Shown here: piece by piece, positions 29,548 through 40,389 of the stretch | Position numbering within the stretch: position 1 is the stretch's first letter | Layout of the letters: each line of letters starts with the position of its first letter | Assembly: GCF_001421715.1 (NCBI RefSeq) | Contig: NZ_LMKP01000012.1 | Coordinates: forward strand, 352,501-416,500 | Direction of reading: 5' to 3' | Source: Sphingomonas sp. Leaf22 | Lineage (GTDB): Bacteria > Pseudomonadota > Alphaproteobacteria > Sphingomonadales > Sphingomonadaceae | Length of the DNA: 64,000 nt | Position numbers and translations under genes: made by a program | The notes under the pieces: generated by a model | Told to the model about the DNA's origin: nothing | The model's database searches: none | What the model saw: the letters and a program-made list of their open reading frames with translations, nothing else

Positions 29548-31635
29548 GTGCTGCAAGCCTATGTCGATCGCGCCGGACTATCGGTCGCCGCCGAACTGGC
29601 CGAGTTCATCGAAGCACGGGCGTTGCCCGGCACCGGTATCCCGGCCGACTCCTTCTGGGCAGGGTCGGCGGCGATCCTTGCGCGCTTCGCCCCCGAAAAT
29701 CGCGCGCTGCTCGCCCGGCGCGATGCGTTGCAGGCGCAGCTCGATGCATGGTTCGTCGATCGCGCGGGCCAAGCGATCGATCCGGCCGAACAGGCGGCGT
29801 TCCTGCGTTCGATCGGCTATCTGGTCGACGAGCCTGCGCCGTTCGAGGTCGACCCGACCGGCGTCGACGCGGAGATCGCGACGCTGGCCGGACCGCAGCT
29901 GGTCGTGCCGATCCTGAATGCGCGGTTCCTGCTGAACGCCGCCAATGCGCGCTGGGGCAGCCTCTACGACGCGCTGTACGGCACCGATGCGATCCCCGGT
30001 ACGCCGGAACCGGGCGGCTATGACGCGGCGCGCGGGCAGGCGGTGATCGACCGTGCGAAGGCGTTTCTGGACGAAACGGTGCCGCTGGCCGGGGCGAGCT
30101 GGCGCGACTGGACCGGCGACGCGCCGCGACTGGCCGACCCCGTGCAACTGGTCGGTCGGGCGGGCGACAACCTGCTGCTGCGCCATCATGGGCTGCACAT
30201 CGAACTGGTCATCGATCGCGACCATGCGATCGGGCGCACCGATCCGGCGGGGCTGGCCGATATCCTGCTCGAATCGGCGCTGACCACGATATGCGATCTG
30301 GAGGATTCGGTCGCGGCGGTCGATGCCGAGGACAAGGTTGCCGCCTATGCCAATTGGCTGGGGCTGATGCGCGGCGATCTGTCGGCCAGCTTTGCCAAAA
30401 GCGGACGGACGGTCACCCGCACCCTCGCCGCCGATCGCCGCTATGTCAGGATGGATGGCGGCGAACTTACCCTGCCGGGACGGTCGCTGCTGTTCGTGCG
30501 CAATGTCGGGCATTTGATGACGACGCCCGCGCTGCTGCTGGCCGATGGCGGCGAGGCACCCGAAGGCATCGTCGATGCGATCGTCACCAGCCTGATCGCG
30601 CTGCACGACCTGAACGGTGCGCGCTCCAATAGCCGGGCCGGATCGATCTATATCGTCAAACCCAAGCAGCACGGGCCGGAAGAGGTCGCGTTCACCGACC
30701 GGTTGTTCGACGCGGTCGAGGACCTGCTGACGCTGCCACGCCATACGATCAAGGTCGGGGTGATGGACGAGGAACGGCGCACCTCCGCCAATCTGGCGGC
30801 GTGCATCCATGCCGTTCGCCACCGGATCGTGTTCATCAATACCGGTTTCCTCGACCGCACCGGCGACGAACTGCACAGCGCGATGCATGCCGGGCCGATG
30901 ATCCCGAAGGGCGAGATGAAGGGGGCCGACTGGATCGCGGCCTATGAGGATCGCAACGTCCGGACCGGGCTTGCCTGCGGCCTTGGCGGGCGGGCGCAGA
31001 TCGGCAAGGGGATGTGGGCCGCGCCCGACCGGATGGCCGATATGCTGTACCAGAAGATCGCGCATCCGATGAGCGGGGCCAGCACCGCATGGGTACCGTC
31101 GCCGACCGCCGCGACGCTGCACGTGCTGCACTATCATGCGGTCGATGTTGCGCAGCGACAGGCGGCACGGGCGGCCGAACCGGTCGTACCGCTGACGCGG
31201 TTGCTGACCTTGCCGCTCGCGGTGGGGCGGAACTGGGATGCGGACGAGGTTGCGCGGGAGCTCGACAATAATGCGCAGGGCATCCTCGGCTATGTCGTGC
31301 GCTGGATCGATCAGGGGATTGGCTGTTCGAAAGTGCCCGATATCCACGACGTCGGATTGATGGAGGACCGCGCGACGCTGCGCATTTCATCGCAGCATAT
31401 CGCCAACTGGCTGTTGCACGGGGTGTGTTCGGCGGCGGACGTCGATGCGGCGTTCGACCGGATGGCGGTCAAGGTCGACGCGCAGAATGCCGGCGATCCG
31501 GCCTATCGGCCGCTGGCGGGCGGCGTCGCGCTGGCGGCGGCGCGGGCGCTGGTGTTCGAGGGACTGGCGCAGCCCAATGGTTATACCGAGCCGTTGCTGC
31601 ATGCGTATCGGAAGGTGGCGAAGGCGGCGGCGTGA
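29548..31635 (+). CDS. glcB: Malate synthase G
   Basis: Condenses glyoxylate with acetyl-CoA to malate. The 695-aa protein starts [22 protein letters not shown] and has the family features [45 protein letters not shown], the [28 protein letters not shown] core, and the C-terminal catalytic part [33 protein letters not shown] 29548 is preceded by GGGGAGG with 5-nt spacing. Upstream in-frame codons are non-conserved. No isocitrate lyase is in the window. Confidence 0.96.
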   Translation: MLQAYVDRAGLSVAAELAEFIEARALPGTGIPADSFWAGSAAILARFAPENRALLARRDALQAQLDAWFVDRAGQAIDPAEQAAFLRSIGYLVDEPAPFEVDPTGVDAEIATLAGPQLVVPILNARFLLNAANARWGSLYDALYGTDAIPGTPEPGGYDAARGQAVIDRAKAFLDETVPLAGASWRDWTGDAPRLADPVQLVGRAGDNLLLRHHGLHIELVIDRDHAIGRTDPAGLADILLESALTTICDLEDSVAAVDAEDKVAAYANWLGLMRGDLSASFAKSGRTVTRTLAADRRYVRMDGGELTLPGRSLLFVRNVGHLMTTPALLLADGGEAPEGIVDAIVTSLIALHDLNGARSNSRAGSIYIVKPKQHGPEEVAFTDRLFDAVEDLLTLPRHTIKVGVMDEERRTSANLAACIHAVRHRIVFINTGFLDRTGDELHSAMHAGPMIPKGEMKGADWIAAYEDRNVRTGLACGLGGRAQIGKGMWAAPDRMADMLYQKIAHPMSGASTAWVPSPTAATLHVLHYHAVDVAQRQAARAAEPVVPLTRLLTLPLAVGRNWDADEVARELDNNAQGILGYVVRWIDQGIGCSKVPDIHDVGLMEDRATLRISSQHIANWLLHGVCSAADVDAAFDRMAVKVDAQNAGDPAYRPLAGGVALAAARALVFEGLAQPNGYTEPLLHAYRKVAKAAA

Positions 31636-31766
31636 AAGGCAGATGGTCGGTGACGGTTGACGCATGTTTTTGCATCGACCGGCACGTTTGCTACTGGCCG
31701 GCATTCGCATGGCGGCCGAAAGTCGGGTACCTTGGCTACCGGTAAACGGTGATGACAGGAGGTTCG

Positions 31767-32180
31767 ATGCGAACGTTGCTTTTGGCGCTCACGCCGTTCG
31801 CGGCGACCGTGGCGGCGGCGCAGACCCCCGGTTTCGATGCGGTGGCTGCTGCCCCCAAGAGCCATCGCATTCTGTTCGAGGATGACAAGGTGCGTGTGTT
31901 GCGGGTCGAAGTGATGCCGGGCGCGACGGAACCGGTGCACGATCACCGTTGGCCAAGTATCATGTATTTCGAACGGCCCCAGCCGATCACCTATATCGAA
32001 TACAAGCTGGTCGACGGTCGCCCCGTCGAGACCCAGCGCTTCGATGCACACGCCCTCACCGTCGGCCAGACAGTGCGCGGGGCACCCGAGGGCCTGCATG
32101 CCGTCAAGAACCGGGGCACGGCACCATTCGTTGCCGTGCGGGTCGAGTTCAAGGACGGTACTGCGGCAACCAGTCGATAG
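31767..32180 (+). CDS. Exported cupin-domain protein
   Basis: A 137-aa protein with a signal peptide (MRTLLLALTPFAATVAAAQ) and a small cupin fold: metal-binding region EPVHDHRWPSIMYFERPQPITYIE followed by the second strand set GLHAVKNRGTAPFVAVRVEFK. Strong ribosome site AGGAGG before ATG 31767. Probably a periplasmic metal-binding protein; substrate unknown. Confidence 0.8.
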   Translation: MRTLLLALTPFAATVAAAQTPGFDAVAAAPKSHRILFEDDKVRVLRVEVMPGATEPVHDHRWPSIMYFERPQPITYIEYKLVDGRPVETQRFDAHALTVGQTVRGAPEGLHAVKNRGTAPFVAVRVEFKDGTAATSR

Positions 32181-32220
32181 GCTCGCCGATCGGTGATCGG
32201 TTTCTGCGAACGGTAACCGA

Positions 32221-32931
32221 TCACCCCGCCGCGACGCCCCCCGCCGCCGGCTCCAGCGCGTTGATGGCGGCATGGACCCGCGCCTCGATCTCCTCGCGCG
32301 GAAGGCCGGGGGGGATCGGATCGAGGAAGCGGATCGTGATGACGCCCGGTCGATTGGGGCCGGGGCGTCGCATGCAGTGGCCGCTGTCGAGTGCGACCGG
32401 GACGACGGCCATGTTCAGCGCCTTGTACAGCCCGGCAAAGCCCGAGCGGAGCGGCGGGGCTTCGCCGACGGGGACCCGCGTGCCTTCGGGAAAGATCAGG
32501 ACCGAACGGTTCTGCTTCCGCGCGACGGCGGCTTCCTTCAGCATCTGGCGCAGCGCCTTGGACGACGCATCGCGGTCCACGCCGATCGCGCCATAGGCAC
32601 GCGCGGTACGGCCCCAGAAGGGCATGTCGATCAGCTCGCGCTTCATGACGATCAGCGGGCCGTCGATCCGCTGCGCCATCTCCAGCGTTTCGAACATCGC
32701 CTGATGCTTGACCGCGAACAGATAGGTGCCGGGCGGGCGCGCCCCCTCTACCCGGACGCGCACGCCCAATATCCAGCGGGCGAGGAAGCGGTGGGTGGCG
32801 ATCCAGACATGGGCGTGGACGTGCATCGCGCGCTGCCCGAACCATGCCGAGACCGGCGCGCTCAGCACGATCGGCCCCGAAGCGGCGTAGAACAGGATGC
32901 GGAACACCCAGGTGCGGATCCACGCGATCAC
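32221..32931 (-). CDS. plsC: 1-acyl-sn-glycerol-3-phosphate acyltransferase
   Basis: Membrane acyltransferase making phosphatidic acid. The 236-aa protein has an N-terminal hydrophobic segment, the catalytic block KHQAMFETLE (His with an acidic residue five positions on, a variant of NHx4D) and the substrate-binding motif LIFPEGTRVPVGE. It starts with GTG overlapping the stop of the YdcF-like gene (GTGA) and is the last gene of the ftsE-ftsX-ydcF-plsC string. Confidence 0.9.
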   Translation of the reverse strand: MIAWIRTWVFRILFYAASGPIVLSAPVSAWFGQRAMHVHAHVWIATHRFLARWILGVRVRVEGARPPGTYLFAVKHQAMFETLEMAQRIDGPLIVMKRELIDMPFWGRTARAYGAIGVDRDASSKALRQMLKEAAVARKQNRSVLIFPEGTRVPVGEAPPLRSGFAGLYKALNMAVVPVALDSGHCMRRPGPNRPGVITIRFLDPIPPGLPREEIEARVHAAINALEPAAGGVAAG

Positions 32932-33464
32932 AGATCGATTCCCAGCCGCATCACCACGCCCCGCACCAGATATTTGTTATATTCGCCGAACAGCAGCGCG
33001 AAGCCCGGATGACCGGTCACCGGATCGCGCACGATCTCGACCGAATTGCCCAGCGCATGGCGCAACTCCATCGTCGCGCGCGCCATATGCCAGTTCGACG
33101 TCACCAGCCGGATCGAGCGATAGCGGTTGCGGCGGACCCACTCGGCGGTCTCGTCGGCATTGGAGCGGGTGTCGACCGCTTCCTTGCCCAGATCGACGCA
33201 GCAGCGGAACAACGCGCGCGGCGCATCGATCGCCGCGGCCAGTTCGCGCGGGCGGACATCGGGGTCGACGCCGGTGATGAGCATCCGCGGCGCCTGACCC
33301 GCCGCCAGCACCGCCAGCCCGCGTTCGATCCGGCCCGACCCGCCGGTCGGCACGACGACGCCATCGGTCCGCTGTTGCAGCGGGCCGGGCTGCGGCAGGG
33401 TCACCGCGAACAGCGCGAAGCCGAGCGCATAGAGCAGCAGCGCGACCGAGAAGAGCCGGCCCAT
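32928..33464 (-). CDS. YdcF/ElyC/SanA family protein (DUF218)
   Basis: A 178-aa protein with an N-terminal membrane anchor (LFSVALLLYALGFALFAVTLP) and a DUF218 domain: GVVVPTGGSGRIERGLAVLAAG, PRMLITGVDP, DTRSNADETAEWVRRN and SIRLVTSNWHMARA. Relatives act in envelope biogenesis or vancomycin tolerance, but function is not defined. ATG 33464 overlaps the ftsX stop by one base (TGATG). Confidence 0.87.
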   Translation of the reverse strand: MGRLFSVALLLYALGFALFAVTLPQPGPLQQRTDGVVVPTGGSGRIERGLAVLAAGQAPRMLITGVDPDVRPRELAAAIDAPRALFRCCVDLGKEAVDTRSNADETAEWVRRNRYRSIRLVTSNWHMARATMELRHALGNSVEIVRDPVTGHPGFALLFGEYNKYLVRGVVMRLGIDL

Positions 33465-34345
33465 CACAACACCCGCGCCAGCCGCCGCAGTACCGCGATC
33501 CGCGCGGCGAACATCGCAAGCAGGGTGAAGGCGACGGGCAGGACGGCGATGACCAGCCAGTCGAGCGGCCGCAGCGAAACGCCGTCGGCCAGCTGCGAAT
33601 CGAGCGTCGCCATCCGTTGTCCCAGCAACGCCACCAGCAGCTCGCCGGCCAGCGCGCCGATCAGCCCGCCGGTCAGCGTATCCTGCCCGATGCGCCGCTG
33701 GAACAGGCGCGCGATCTGAAGGTCGGTCGAACCCAGCATGTGCAGGATGTCGATCGTTCCGCGGTGCGTATCAAGCCCCGCACGGGCCACCAACAGGACG
33801 ACCGCCGCCGTGGCGCTCGCCATCACCATCACCAGCCCGAGCGCGGTCCAGCCGAGCGCCGCGACGAAAGCGCGCACCGGGGCCAGCCACGTCGCATGGC
33901 GATCGACGCGGATGCCGTCGCCAACCGCCTTCGCCAGCGCGTCGACCCGGGCGACGGTGGCATCGTCGCCGCTGCGCAGATCGACATCGACCATCGCCGG
34001 CATCGGCAGGTCGGCGTCCAGCCCCGCCTCGCCCAGCCAGGGTTCGAGCAGTTCGGCGAGGCGGGCACGGTCAACCTCGTTCGCGCGGGCGACGTCGGCG
34101 GAACGGCGCAACCGGCCGAGCAGCGCGGCGGTGACCGCGTCGCGGCGGGCGGCGTCGCCCTCGATCACCTGGACCGTCAGCCGTGCCGCCAGTTGCCGGT
34201 CGAGCGCGCGCCCGGCCCCTCGCGTCGACAGGCCGAGCGCGGCGCTGAGCGTCGTCAGGAAGATCATGATCGCCATGATCCACACCATCGCCCGCCGCCC
34301 CTGTCGGTCGTCGAGCAGCGGTTGCACGGCCGCGCGCCCGATCAT
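33464..34345 (-). CDS. ftsX: Cell division ABC transporter-like permease FtsX
   Basis: Membrane partner of FtsE, which regulates septal peptidoglycan hydrolases. The 293-aa protein has an N-terminal helix (AMVWIMAIMIFLTTLSAALGL), an extracytoplasmic domain and three further helices, with the FtsX hallmark IDILHMLGSTDLQIARLFQRR. Start ATG 34345 lies within the ftsE stop (ATGA). Confidence 0.93.
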   Translation of the reverse strand: MIGRAAVQPLLDDRQGRRAMVWIMAIMIFLTTLSAALGLSTRGAGRALDRQLAARLTVQVIEGDAARRDAVTAALLGRLRRSADVARANEVDRARLAELLEPWLGEAGLDADLPMPAMVDVDLRSGDDATVARVDALAKAVGDGIRVDRHATWLAPVRAFVAALGWTALGLVMVMASATAAVVLLVARAGLDTHRGTIDILHMLGSTDLQIARLFQRRIGQDTLTGGLIGALAGELLVALLGQRMATLDSQLADGVSLRPLDWLVIAVLPVAFTLLAMFAARIAVLRRLARVL

Positions 34346-35022
34346 GCCGCGTCCGTGGCGGCGAGCAGCCGTCCGGCGTCCAGCTGCATCACCAGCGCAT
34401 CGGGGACGCGGTGGAGCAGGTGATGGTCGTGGGTCGCCATGACGACGGTGGTGCCGAGGCGATTGAGCGAGGCGAACAGCTTGAGCAAGCGTTCGGCCAT
34501 GATCGGATCGACGTTGCCGGTCGGTTCGTCGGCGATAAGGATTTCCGGTCGGGTGATGACGGCACGGGCGATGGCGACCCGCTGTTGCTCCCCGCCCGAC
34601 AGCGTCGGCGGGCGGGCATCGGCACGATCGGTCAGCCCGACCCATGCCAGCATCTCGGCAACCGGCCCGGCCAGTTCGTCCTCGGGCATGCCGGCGACGC
34701 GCAAGGGGAGCGCGATATTGTCGCGGGCGGAGAGATGCGGGACCAGCCGGAAATCCTGAAACACCACCCCGATCCGCCGCCGGAACCCCGGCAGCCGTTC
34801 GCGCGGCGACAGCACCATATCCTCGCCGAACAGCCGGATGACGCCGCGGCTGGGCCGCTGCGCCAGATAGAGCAGGCGCAACAACGAGGTCTTGCCCGCG
34901 CCCGATGCGCCGAGCAGGAAGTGGAACGTACCCTCGCTAAGCGTGAAGCTGAGGTCGCTCAGCGTTTCCGGCCCGTGACCATAGCGAAGGCCGACATTCT
35001 CGAACTGAACGATACTGGCCAC
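34342..35022 (-). CDS. ftsE: Cell division ATP-binding protein FtsE
   Basis: ABC ATPase of the FtsEX complex. The 226-aa protein has Walker A in LLGASGAGKTSLLRLL, the Q-loop in VVFQDFRLVPHLSARDN, signature LSGGEQQRVAIARA, Walker B in ILIADEPTGNVDP and the H-loop MATHDHHLL. The start is GTG 35022 with AAGGG upstream; the much longer upstream frame is not conserved. Confidence 0.95.
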   Translation of the reverse strand: MASIVQFENVGLRYGHGPETLSDLSFTLSEGTFHFLLGASGAGKTSLLRLLYLAQRPSRGVIRLFGEDMVLSPRERLPGFRRRIGVVFQDFRLVPHLSARDNIALPLRVAGMPEDELAGPVAEMLAWVGLTDRADARPPTLSGGEQQRVAIARAVITRPEILIADEPTGNVDPIMAERLLKLFASLNRLGTTVVMATHDHHLLHRVPDALVMQLDAGRLLAATDAA

Positions 35023-35211
35023 GTGCGCCCTTGGATTCCGCCGGTCGACCCTGCCAATCGCACATGGGGGCGTTTGTCTCAAGCCGGGCAACATCGCGCC
35101 TTGCCCGGATGGCGTCGGGGACGTAGATTCAACGCTTGATTTCAAGGCGCGCCCGGTTCGCCCCGCATCAGCGGTGGCGCGGCGCGGCTCATGCAGGGGG
35201 CAGGGGACGCG

Positions 35212-36051
35212 ATGATCCTCGAATGTACGCAATGCCATATGCGCTATCTGGTCGCCGATTCGGCGATCGGACCCGCGGGGCGCACGGTTCGTTGCGCGGG
35301 ATGCCGGCATAGCTGGTTCCAGCCGCCGGCGATGGTCGATCTGGGCCACGGTCCGCGTGAGACGCCGCCGCCAGCCGAGCCGGTGCGCGTGCCGCAGCCG
35401 GTGGTCGCCGATGCCGTGCCCGACATGCCGCGTGCCGCCCCGGTCGGCGACTATGCCCCGGCGGCACCGGTCTTCGCCGAATCCGCCTATGCCGCCGATG
35501 TGGCGCGGCCGTTGCGGGCGCGCACCGCCGAACCGGCACGGCGCTATATCGACCCCGATGCCGAACGCGCCGAGCGGGGCGAGACGGTCAGCGCCTTTGC
35601 CCATCAGCCGCCGTTCGTACCGCGCCGCAATCCCGCGCGCCGTCGCACCGCGATCGCGGTAGCCGCCGGCGTCGCGATGCTCGCCGCGACGGGGGCGATC
35701 CTGTACACCGGCACGCCGGGCATCGCCGAGCAACTGGGCCTGCCGATCGCGACCAATGCCGATGCGGCGCTGAAATTCGCCATCAACACGCCCGAACGGC
35801 GGCTGTTGTCGAGCGGCAACGAATTGTTCGCGGTTTCGGGCAAGATCATCAACGAAACCGGCAGCCGCCAGCGGATTCCCGATATTCGCGCGGTGCTGAA
35901 GGACGATCAGGATCGCAGCGTCTATAGCTGGACGATCAAGCCGCAGACGCGGGCGATCGGACCGAGCGGCAGCCTGAGTTTCAACAGCGCGGCGCTGGAC
36001 GTTCCGGCGAATGCGAAGGAACTCGAACTGAGCTTCGCGTCGGGACTGTAG
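35212..36051 (+). CDS. MJ0042-type zinc-ribbon membrane protein
   Basis: A 279-aa protein whose N terminus is a CxxC...CxxC zinc ribbon ([12 protein letters not shown] with [12 protein letters not shown]) of the MJ0042/zinc-ribbon_5 family common in alphaproteobacteria. A Pro/Ala-rich linker leads to a membrane helix ([22 protein letters not shown]), then a C-terminal domain of DUF3426 type ([40 protein letters not shown]). Divergent from ftsE. Exact role unknown. Confidence 0.88.
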   Translation: MILECTQCHMRYLVADSAIGPAGRTVRCAGCRHSWFQPPAMVDLGHGPRETPPPAEPVRVPQPVVADAVPDMPRAAPVGDYAPAAPVFAESAYAADVARPLRARTAEPARRYIDPDAERAERGETVSAFAHQPPFVPRRNPARRRTAIAVAAGVAMLAATGAILYTGTPGIAEQLGLPIATNADAALKFAINTPERRLLSSGNELFAVSGKIINETGSRQRIPDIRAVLKDDQDRSVYSWTIKPQTRAIGPSGSLSFNSAALDVPANAKELELSFASGL

Positions 36052-36139
36052 GCGGCGGGATCGCGGTAAGGGGGCAGGAGCGCCCGCTCCCCATGACCGA
36101 TGCCTTGCGTTCGGCGGCGGCATTTGCCAGTGCCGCACC

Positions 36140-37234
36140 ATGAACGCGCCTGCTCCCAAGCCCTGGATTCTCGACATCGCTCCTTATGTCCCCGGCCGGT
36201 CGAAGACCGACGACGGGCGGCAGGTGGCGAAATTGTCGTCGAACGAAAACCCGCTCGGCACCTCGCCGCATGCCCGCGCGGCCTTTGCCACCGCCGACCG
36301 CAGTCTCGAACGCTATCCCGATGCCGGGGCGGCCGATCTGCGCGCGGCGATCGGGCAGGCGCATGGGCTGGACCTGGCCCGGATCATCTATGGCACCGGG
36401 TCGGACGAGGTGCTGCATCTGGCGGCCGGGGCCTATGCGGGTCAGGGCGACGAGGTGATCTTCGTCCGCTACGGCTTTGCGGTCTATGAGATCGCGGCGC
36501 GGCGGGTCGGTGCGACGCCGGTGATCGCACCCGACAGGGACCATGCGACCGATGTCGACGCGATCCTCGCCTGCGTGACCGATCGGACCCGCGTGGTGTT
36601 CGTGGCCAATCCCAACAACCCGACCGGCACCTTTTCCCCCCGGTCGGAAATCGCCCGGCTGCATGCGGGCCTGCCGCCGCACGTGCTGCTGGTCCTCGAT
36701 CAGGCCTATGCCGAATATCTCGACGCGGCCGAGGACGATCACGGGCTGGAACTGGCGAGGACGCAGCCGAACGTGCTGGTCACGCGGACCTTTTCGAAGA
36801 TCCATGGCCTTGCCGCTGAACGGATCGGATGGGGCTATGGTTCAGCAGAGGCGATCGATGCGATGCACCGCATCCGTGCGCCGTTCAACGTGACCACCGC
36901 CGGGCAGCAGGCGGCGATCGCCGCGATCCGCGACAAGGGGTTCGTCGAGGCGAGCCGCGAACATAACCGCCAGTGGCGGACGTGGTTCGAGGGCGAGATC
37001 GCGGCGATGGGCAATGCAGGCCTGCGCGCGGTACCGTCCAAGGCCAATTTCGTGCTGGTGCTGTTCGACGGGCCGGTCGGCGCGGGCGATGCGTATCAGG
37101 CGTTGATGGACCGGGGCTTCATCGTTCGCTGGCTGCCCGGACAGGGGCTGGCCAATGGCCTGCGCATCTCGATCGGGACCGAGGCGGAGGTGCGCGGCGT
37201 CGCCGCCGCCCTGCGCGAGATCGTGGGCGGCTGA
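36140..37234 (+). CDS. hisC: Histidinol-phosphate/aromatic aminotransferase
   Basis: Fold type I PLP enzyme of 364 aa. Family marks: [55 protein letters not shown] and the Schiff-base Lys in [20 protein letters not shown]. It directly precedes tyrA with a TGATG overlap, so the usual sphingomonad pairing suggests it works in tyrosine/phenylalanine as well as histidine synthesis. Confidence 0.93.
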   Translation: MNAPAPKPWILDIAPYVPGRSKTDDGRQVAKLSSNENPLGTSPHARAAFATADRSLERYPDAGAADLRAAIGQAHGLDLARIIYGTGSDEVLHLAAGAYAGQGDEVIFVRYGFAVYEIAARRVGATPVIAPDRDHATDVDAILACVTDRTRVVFVANPNNPTGTFSPRSEIARLHAGLPPHVLLVLDQAYAEYLDAAEDDHGLELARTQPNVLVTRTFSKIHGLAAERIGWGYGSAEAIDAMHRIRAPFNVTTAGQQAAIAAIRDKGFVEASREHNRQWRTWFEGEIAAMGNAGLRAVPSKANFVLVLFDGPVGAGDAYQALMDRGFIVRWLPGQGLANGLRISIGTEAEVRGVAAALREIVGG

Positions 37235-38142
37235 TGCTGCCCTTTTCCCGCGTCGCCATCATCGGGCTGGGGCTGATCGGATCGTCGATCGCGCGGGCGG
37301 TGCGTGCGGAAATGCCGACGGTGCGGCTAACCGGGCATGATGCCTCTCCGCAAGCGCGTGAGCAGGTGCGGGCGCTGGGGATCGTCGACGACTGCACCGA
37401 TCATGCCGGGGCGGCGGTGATCGATGCCGATCTGGTCATCCTGTGCGTGCCGGTGGGGGCAATCGGTGCGGTCGCCGCCGAGATCGCCGACGACCTGCCG
37501 GCAGGCGCGATCGTCAGCGACGTCGGATCGAGCAAGGCCGGGGTGGCCGCCGCCTTTGCCGAGGTGTTGCCGGGCGTGACGGTCGTCCCGGCGCATCCGG
37601 TGGCGGGGACCGAGCGCAGCGGGCCGGATGCGGGCTTCGCGACGCTGTTTCGGGGGCGGTGGTGCATCCTGACCCCGGCGGCCGATGCCGATCCGATAGC
37701 GGTGGAGCGGGTCGCCGAGTTCTGGCGGCGGCTGGGTGCCGAGATCGACACGATGGACGCGGCGCATCACGATCTGGTGCTGGCGGTGACCAGCCATTTG
37801 CCGCACCTGATCGCCTATACCATCGTCGGTACCGCATCCGACCTCGAAACGGTGACGCAGAGCGAGGTCATCAAATATTCGGCCGGGGGGTTTCGCGATT
37901 TCACCCGCATCGCCGCGTCGGACCCGACGATGTGGCGCGACGTGTTCCTTGCCAACAAGGACGCGGTGCTGGCGATGCTCCAGCGTTTTTCGGAGGACCT
38001 GTCGGCGCTGCAACGAGCGATCCGGTGGGACAAGGGCGACGAGCTGTTCGACCTGTTCACCCGGACCCGCGCGATCCGCCGGTCGATCGTCGAGCAGGGG
38101 CAGGACGACGCCCGCGAGGATTTCGGGCGCGATCACGGGTAG
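37234..38142 (+). CDS. tyrA: Prephenate/arogenate dehydrogenase
   Basis: NAD(P)-dependent dehydrogenase of tyrosine synthesis, 302 aa. The Rossmann motif is VAIIGLGLIGSSIARAV; catalytic and substrate-binding parts include VSDVGSSKAG, VPAHPVAGTERSGP, TSHLPHLIAYTIVG and SAGGFRDFTRIAASDPTMWRDVFLANK. No ACT or chorismate mutase domain is fused. Coupled to hisC by overlap. The window also encodes tyrosine degradation (hppD, hmgA), so both directions are present. Confidence 0.94.
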   Translation: MLPFSRVAIIGLGLIGSSIARAVRAEMPTVRLTGHDASPQAREQVRALGIVDDCTDHAGAAVIDADLVILCVPVGAIGAVAAEIADDLPAGAIVSDVGSSKAGVAAAFAEVLPGVTVVPAHPVAGTERSGPDAGFATLFRGRWCILTPAADADPIAVERVAEFWRRLGAEIDTMDAAHHDLVLAVTSHLPHLIAYTIVGTASDLETVTQSEVIKYSAGGFRDFTRIAASDPTMWRDVFLANKDAVLAMLQRFSEDLSALQRAIRWDKGDELFDLFTRTRAIRRSIVEQGQDDAREDFGRDHG

Positions 38143-38164
38143 GGTTCCGACACCCATACCGACA

Positions 38165-38249
38165 ACGTCACCCCAGCGAAGGCTGGGGTCTCACGCGGTT
38201 CCTGCTATATGCTATCACCGAGAGACCCCAGCCTGCGCTGGGGTGACGT
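38165..38249. repeat. Family C-prime palindrome
   Basis: An 85-bp inverted repeat between convergent tyrA and the hydrolase gene: arms GTCACCCCAGCGAAGGCTGG and CCCCAGCCTGCGCTGGGGTG. Arm sequence resembles family C with C-to-A/T differences. Confidence 0.82.
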
Positions 38250-38270
38250 GTATGGTTCGGGCGACTGACT

Positions 38271-40199
38271 TTACTTCGCCGGCACCACCGGCAGCCACAC
38301 CGCGCTTGGGCTGGCACCACCCCGTTCGATCGTGACCGTCGCCTTCTTGTACGCGTCCTTGGGGGCGGTGAAAATGTTCGGGACATAGGTTTGCGGGTTG
38401 CGATCGTAGAGCGGGAACAGCGACGATTGCACCTGTACCATGATGCGGTGGCCCGGCTGGAACACATGGTTCACCGTCGGCAGGCGGAAGCGATAGCGTT
38501 GCGTCCTGTTCGCCGGGATCGCCGACGGTTTGGCCATGTCGTTGCGATAGCGGCCGCGGAAAATATCGAGGCTGATCGGTAGCTGATAGCCGCCCATTGC
38601 CGGTTCGCCCGGCACGACGTCGGGATAGACGTCGATGACCTTCACCACGAAATCGCCGTCGGTGCCGGTCGTTTTGGCGAAGATGTCGGCGATCGGCGCG
38701 CCCGACACCTTGACCGGTTGGGTCAGGACCGGGGTCTGGTAGGTCATGACGTCGGTGCGGCCATCGGCATGGCGCTGGTCGCTGACCAGCCACGCCTTCC
38801 ACCGGCCATCGTCGAAATTGACCGGGCGCGACAGGTGCGGAACCGGCTTGGCGGGGTCGGAGACATAGCTATCGCCGCCGGGCTTGGCAGGTGCGAAGCC
38901 GAGATCACCGTCGCCGCCCAGATAGATCGGCTTGAGCGGCGCGGCGCAGCCCTTCTCGCAGGCGAGCGGCCAGTCGGGCAGCTCGTCCCAGTGGTTCTCA
39001 CCGGTATTGTAGATCAGCGCCTGTGGCGGGGTGAAGGCGGGGCGGCCGTCGCGCAGATACTGATCGAAGAACGGGAACAGATACTTTTCCCGCCATTGCA
39101 GCGCGGTATCGCCGTTGAACTTCAGGTCGCCCAGCGTCGAGCCGTCGTAATTGGCACCGCTGTGCCGCCATGGGCCCATCACCAGAAAATTGTTGCCGCC
39201 CTTGCCCTTGGCCTTCAGCGCCTCCCATGCGGTGATCGCGCCGTACATATCCTCCTGATCCCATAGCCCCTGTTCCCACATGGTCGGCACGTTGGAGGGG
39301 TTGGCGGCGAGCAGCTTGTCGAGCGCCTGGCCCTGCCAATAGGCGTCGTAGGACGGGTGCGCGACGAAACGCTGCCAGAAAGGGAGCTGGGCATAGCCCG
39401 ACGCCTTGGCCCAGTCGTTCGCCGAGCCGACGTTCCGGAACTGGTCGTAATCGTCATAGGTCGTGGACGGCGGGGCGGCACCGGCGCCCTTATAGCCGGT
39501 CTGGCTGCCGATCCAGCCGATATTGGCGAGGCGGAACGCGCCGTAATGGAACCAGTCGTCGCCCATCCAGCCGTCGATCATCGGGCTTTCGGGCGCGGTG
39601 ACCTTGAGCGCGGGATGCGGGGCGAGCAGCGCCATGACGACGGTGAAGCCTTCGTAGGACGAACCGAGCATGCCGACACGGCCGTTGCTTTCGGGCAGGT
39701 TCGCCTTGTTCACCAGCCAGTCGATCGTATCATAGGCATCGGTGACGTGATCGACATCGGTTGGGTTGAGCGGGCCGCGGACCGGGCGGGTCACGACATA
39801 CTCGCCCTCCGACCCGTATTTGCCGCGAATGTCCTGGAACACACGGATATATCCGGCGCGGGTAAAGACCTCGTCGCCCTGCGGCAGCGTCGCGACATAG
39901 CTGGTGCTGTCGGCGCGGGCGACGCGGCCCGACGCATTATAGGGGGTGCGGGTCAGCAGGATCGGGGCGTTCACCGCACCCTTCGGGATCATGATGACCG
40001 TGTGCAGCTTCACCCCGTCGCGCATCGGGACCATCACTTCGCGCTTCACATAGTCATATTTGTCGGTCGGCGGCACGAAGTTCGCCGGGATGTCGCCCTT
40101 GGCCGGCCAGATGTCGGGGCCGGGGGCGGCGGTCTGCGCCGCGAGCGACGACGCGCCAAGGGCAAGGGTGCAGGCAAGGAGAAGCGGGCGGATACGCAT
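38271..40199 (-). CDS. CocE/NonD family serine hydrolase (X-Pro dipeptidyl-peptidase/alpha-amino-acid ester hydrolase type)
   Basis: A 642-aa exported hydrolase. The signal peptide is MRIRPLLLACTLALGASSLAAQ. The alpha/beta-hydrolase domain begins VMVPMRDGVKLHTVIMIPKGA and has the nucleophile in GMLGSSYEGFTVVMALLAPHPALKVTAPESPM; the C-terminal jelly-roll contains FRLPTVNHVFQPGHRIMVQVQSSLFPLYDRNPQT. This is the pattern of alpha-amino-acid ester hydrolases and glutaryl-acylase relatives. Substrate not determined. CAGGAG lies 11-12 nt before the ATG. Confidence 0.91.
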   Translation of the reverse strand: MRIRPLLLACTLALGASSLAAQTAAPGPDIWPAKGDIPANFVPPTDKYDYVKREVMVPMRDGVKLHTVIMIPKGAVNAPILLTRTPYNASGRVARADSTSYVATLPQGDEVFTRAGYIRVFQDIRGKYGSEGEYVVTRPVRGPLNPTDVDHVTDAYDTIDWLVNKANLPESNGRVGMLGSSYEGFTVVMALLAPHPALKVTAPESPMIDGWMGDDWFHYGAFRLANIGWIGSQTGYKGAGAAPPSTTYDDYDQFRNVGSANDWAKASGYAQLPFWQRFVAHPSYDAYWQGQALDKLLAANPSNVPTMWEQGLWDQEDMYGAITAWEALKAKGKGGNNFLVMGPWRHSGANYDGSTLGDLKFNGDTALQWREKYLFPFFDQYLRDGRPAFTPPQALIYNTGENHWDELPDWPLACEKGCAAPLKPIYLGGDGDLGFAPAKPGGDSYVSDPAKPVPHLSRPVNFDDGRWKAWLVSDQRHADGRTDVMTYQTPVLTQPVKVSGAPIADIFAKTTGTDGDFVVKVIDVYPDVVPGEPAMGGYQLPISLDIFRGRYRNDMAKPSAIPANRTQRYRFRLPTVNHVFQPGHRIMVQVQSSLFPLYDRNPQTYVPNIFTAPKDAYKKATVTIERGGASPSAVWLPVVPAK

Positions 40200-40389
40200 G
40201 GGAACGAGGACTCCTGACCGTGTCGCCGGGCGGCGATGCGATGATGTCACATCGTTCGGCGGACCGTCGGGGAAGTCAACATCCCGATCGGCATATCCGC
40301 GCCAAAGGTCACAAAGGTCACACTCGCACGCCGTTCGTGCGACGCGGTGCATCCGGTGGCGGAGCGACGGCTCCACCACCGGACCGAGG